DNA from: a bacterium
GTDB taxonomy: Bacteria; Patescibacteriota; Minisyncoccia; Phycocordibacterales; UBA1550
Length of the DNA: 7,321 nucleotides
Reading direction: 5' to 3'
NCBI GenBank assembly: GCA_021823825.1
Contig: JAKANJ010000027.1
Location: 1 to 7,321 of the forward strand
A model generated the notes under the pieces. That model was not told the origin of the DNA. It saw only the letters and a program-made list of their open reading frames with translations, and searched no databases. Positions 7,252 through 7,321 of the stretch are shown piece by piece. Position numbers and translations under genes: made by a program. How positions within the stretch are numbered: position 1 is the stretch's first letter; each line of letters begins with the position of its first letter.

Positions 7252-7267
7252 GCACCTAGCTCGGCAA
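7239..7267 (-). promoter_or_regulatory. Candidate promoter for ileS and the cluster (weak)
   Basis: On the minus strand TTGCCG (7267-7262) and TATTGT (7244-7239) are 17 nt apart, each matching 4 of 6 consensus positions. This would start transcription at about 7232, next to the ATG at 7231, again leaving almost no leader. The candidate sits directly downstream of the hairpin, where a promoter for the cluster would be expected. The match is modest and the true promoter may be elsewhere. Confidence 0.3.
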
Positions 7268-7268
7268 A

Positions 7269-7318
7269 AATCACAAAAGGGCGGCTCTTGCATGTGCAAG
7301 AGCCGCCCTTTTGTGATT
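7269..7318. terminator. Strong hairpin, probable bidirectional intrinsic terminator
   Basis: Arms 7269-7292 and 7295-7318 are perfect reverse complements over 24 bp around a 2-nt centre (in practice a 4-nt loop). The inner stem is GC-rich (GGGCGGCTC paired with GAGCCGCCC) and each strand continues into T-rich sequence: TTTTGTGATTTTT on the minus strand and TTTTGTGATTCTT on the plus strand. It lies about 38 nt upstream of the ileS ATG, so on the minus strand it would end a gene lying to the right of the window. No plus-strand gene in the window needs it. Confidence 0.8.
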
Positions 7319-7321
7319 CTT

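Noticed and set aside
7232..7321. T-box riboswitch or other leader RNA controlling ileS
   Set aside because: No T-box consensus, specifier-loop or anti-terminator pairing is visible; the only structure is the perfect hairpin with T-runs, and the remaining leader is too short.
1..7321. Alternative genetic code (UGA read as glycine, as in Gracilibacteria/Absconditabacteria)
   Set aside because: All four frames run to TAA or TAG (or off the edge) without in-frame TGA, so code 11 explains the data.
1..7321. CRISPR array, tRNA/rRNA gene, insertion sequence or integration site
   Set aside because: Coding sequence fills nearly the whole window; no regularly spaced repeats, tRNA-like cloverleaf, transposase-like frame or flanking duplications were seen.

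Overview
The window is a compact minus-strand cluster of four protein-coding genes with almost no spacer DNA. In transcription order (right to left) they are: ileS (isoleucyl-tRNA synthetase, 7231 to 3755), recO (recombination mediator, 3751 to 3167), a membrane-anchored protein with a large outer region built of repeated Ig-like modules (3131 to 1221), and glyS (single-chain class II glycyl-tRNA synthetase, 1214 to beyond the left edge, so truncated by the window). I see no credible plus-strand gene. All plus-strand open frames are shadows of these four genes.

Organism: the gene set suggests a bacterium of the candidate phyla radiation (Patescibacteria, probably Parcubacteria-like). This rests on the eukaryote-like type-2 IleRS carrying an inserted domain, a short RecO without the zinc-binding part, tight packing, weak or absent Shine-Dalgarno sequences, and a large one-pass surface protein of unrecognised family among housekeeping genes. 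This is inference from style and not a database match. The genetic code looks standard: four long frames read through without in-frame TGA.

Layout: 7269-7318 is a perfect 24-bp inverted repeat ending in T-rich tracts, best read as an intrinsic terminator that insulates the cluster from whatever lies to the right. A weak promoter-like arrangement lies between it and ileS. ileS and recO are separated by 3 nt. Between recO and the surface-protein gene there are 35 nt holding a good extended -10 element, placed so that transcription would begin at or next to the ATG (possible leaderless mRNA). The surface-protein gene and glyS are separated by 6 nt.

Functionally the cluster combines two aminoacyl-tRNA synthetases (Ile and Gly) with a DNA-repair factor and an envelope protein. 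recO next to a glycyl-tRNA synthetase gene is a familiar neighbourhood in Firmicutes (recO-glyQS), here with the surface-protein gene in between. The standout feature is in ileS: a complete, apparently catalytically intact histidine-phosphatase (phosphoglycerate-mutase-like) domain of about 190 residues is inserted in frame in the catalytic half of the synthetase, between the editing domain and the KMSKS loop.
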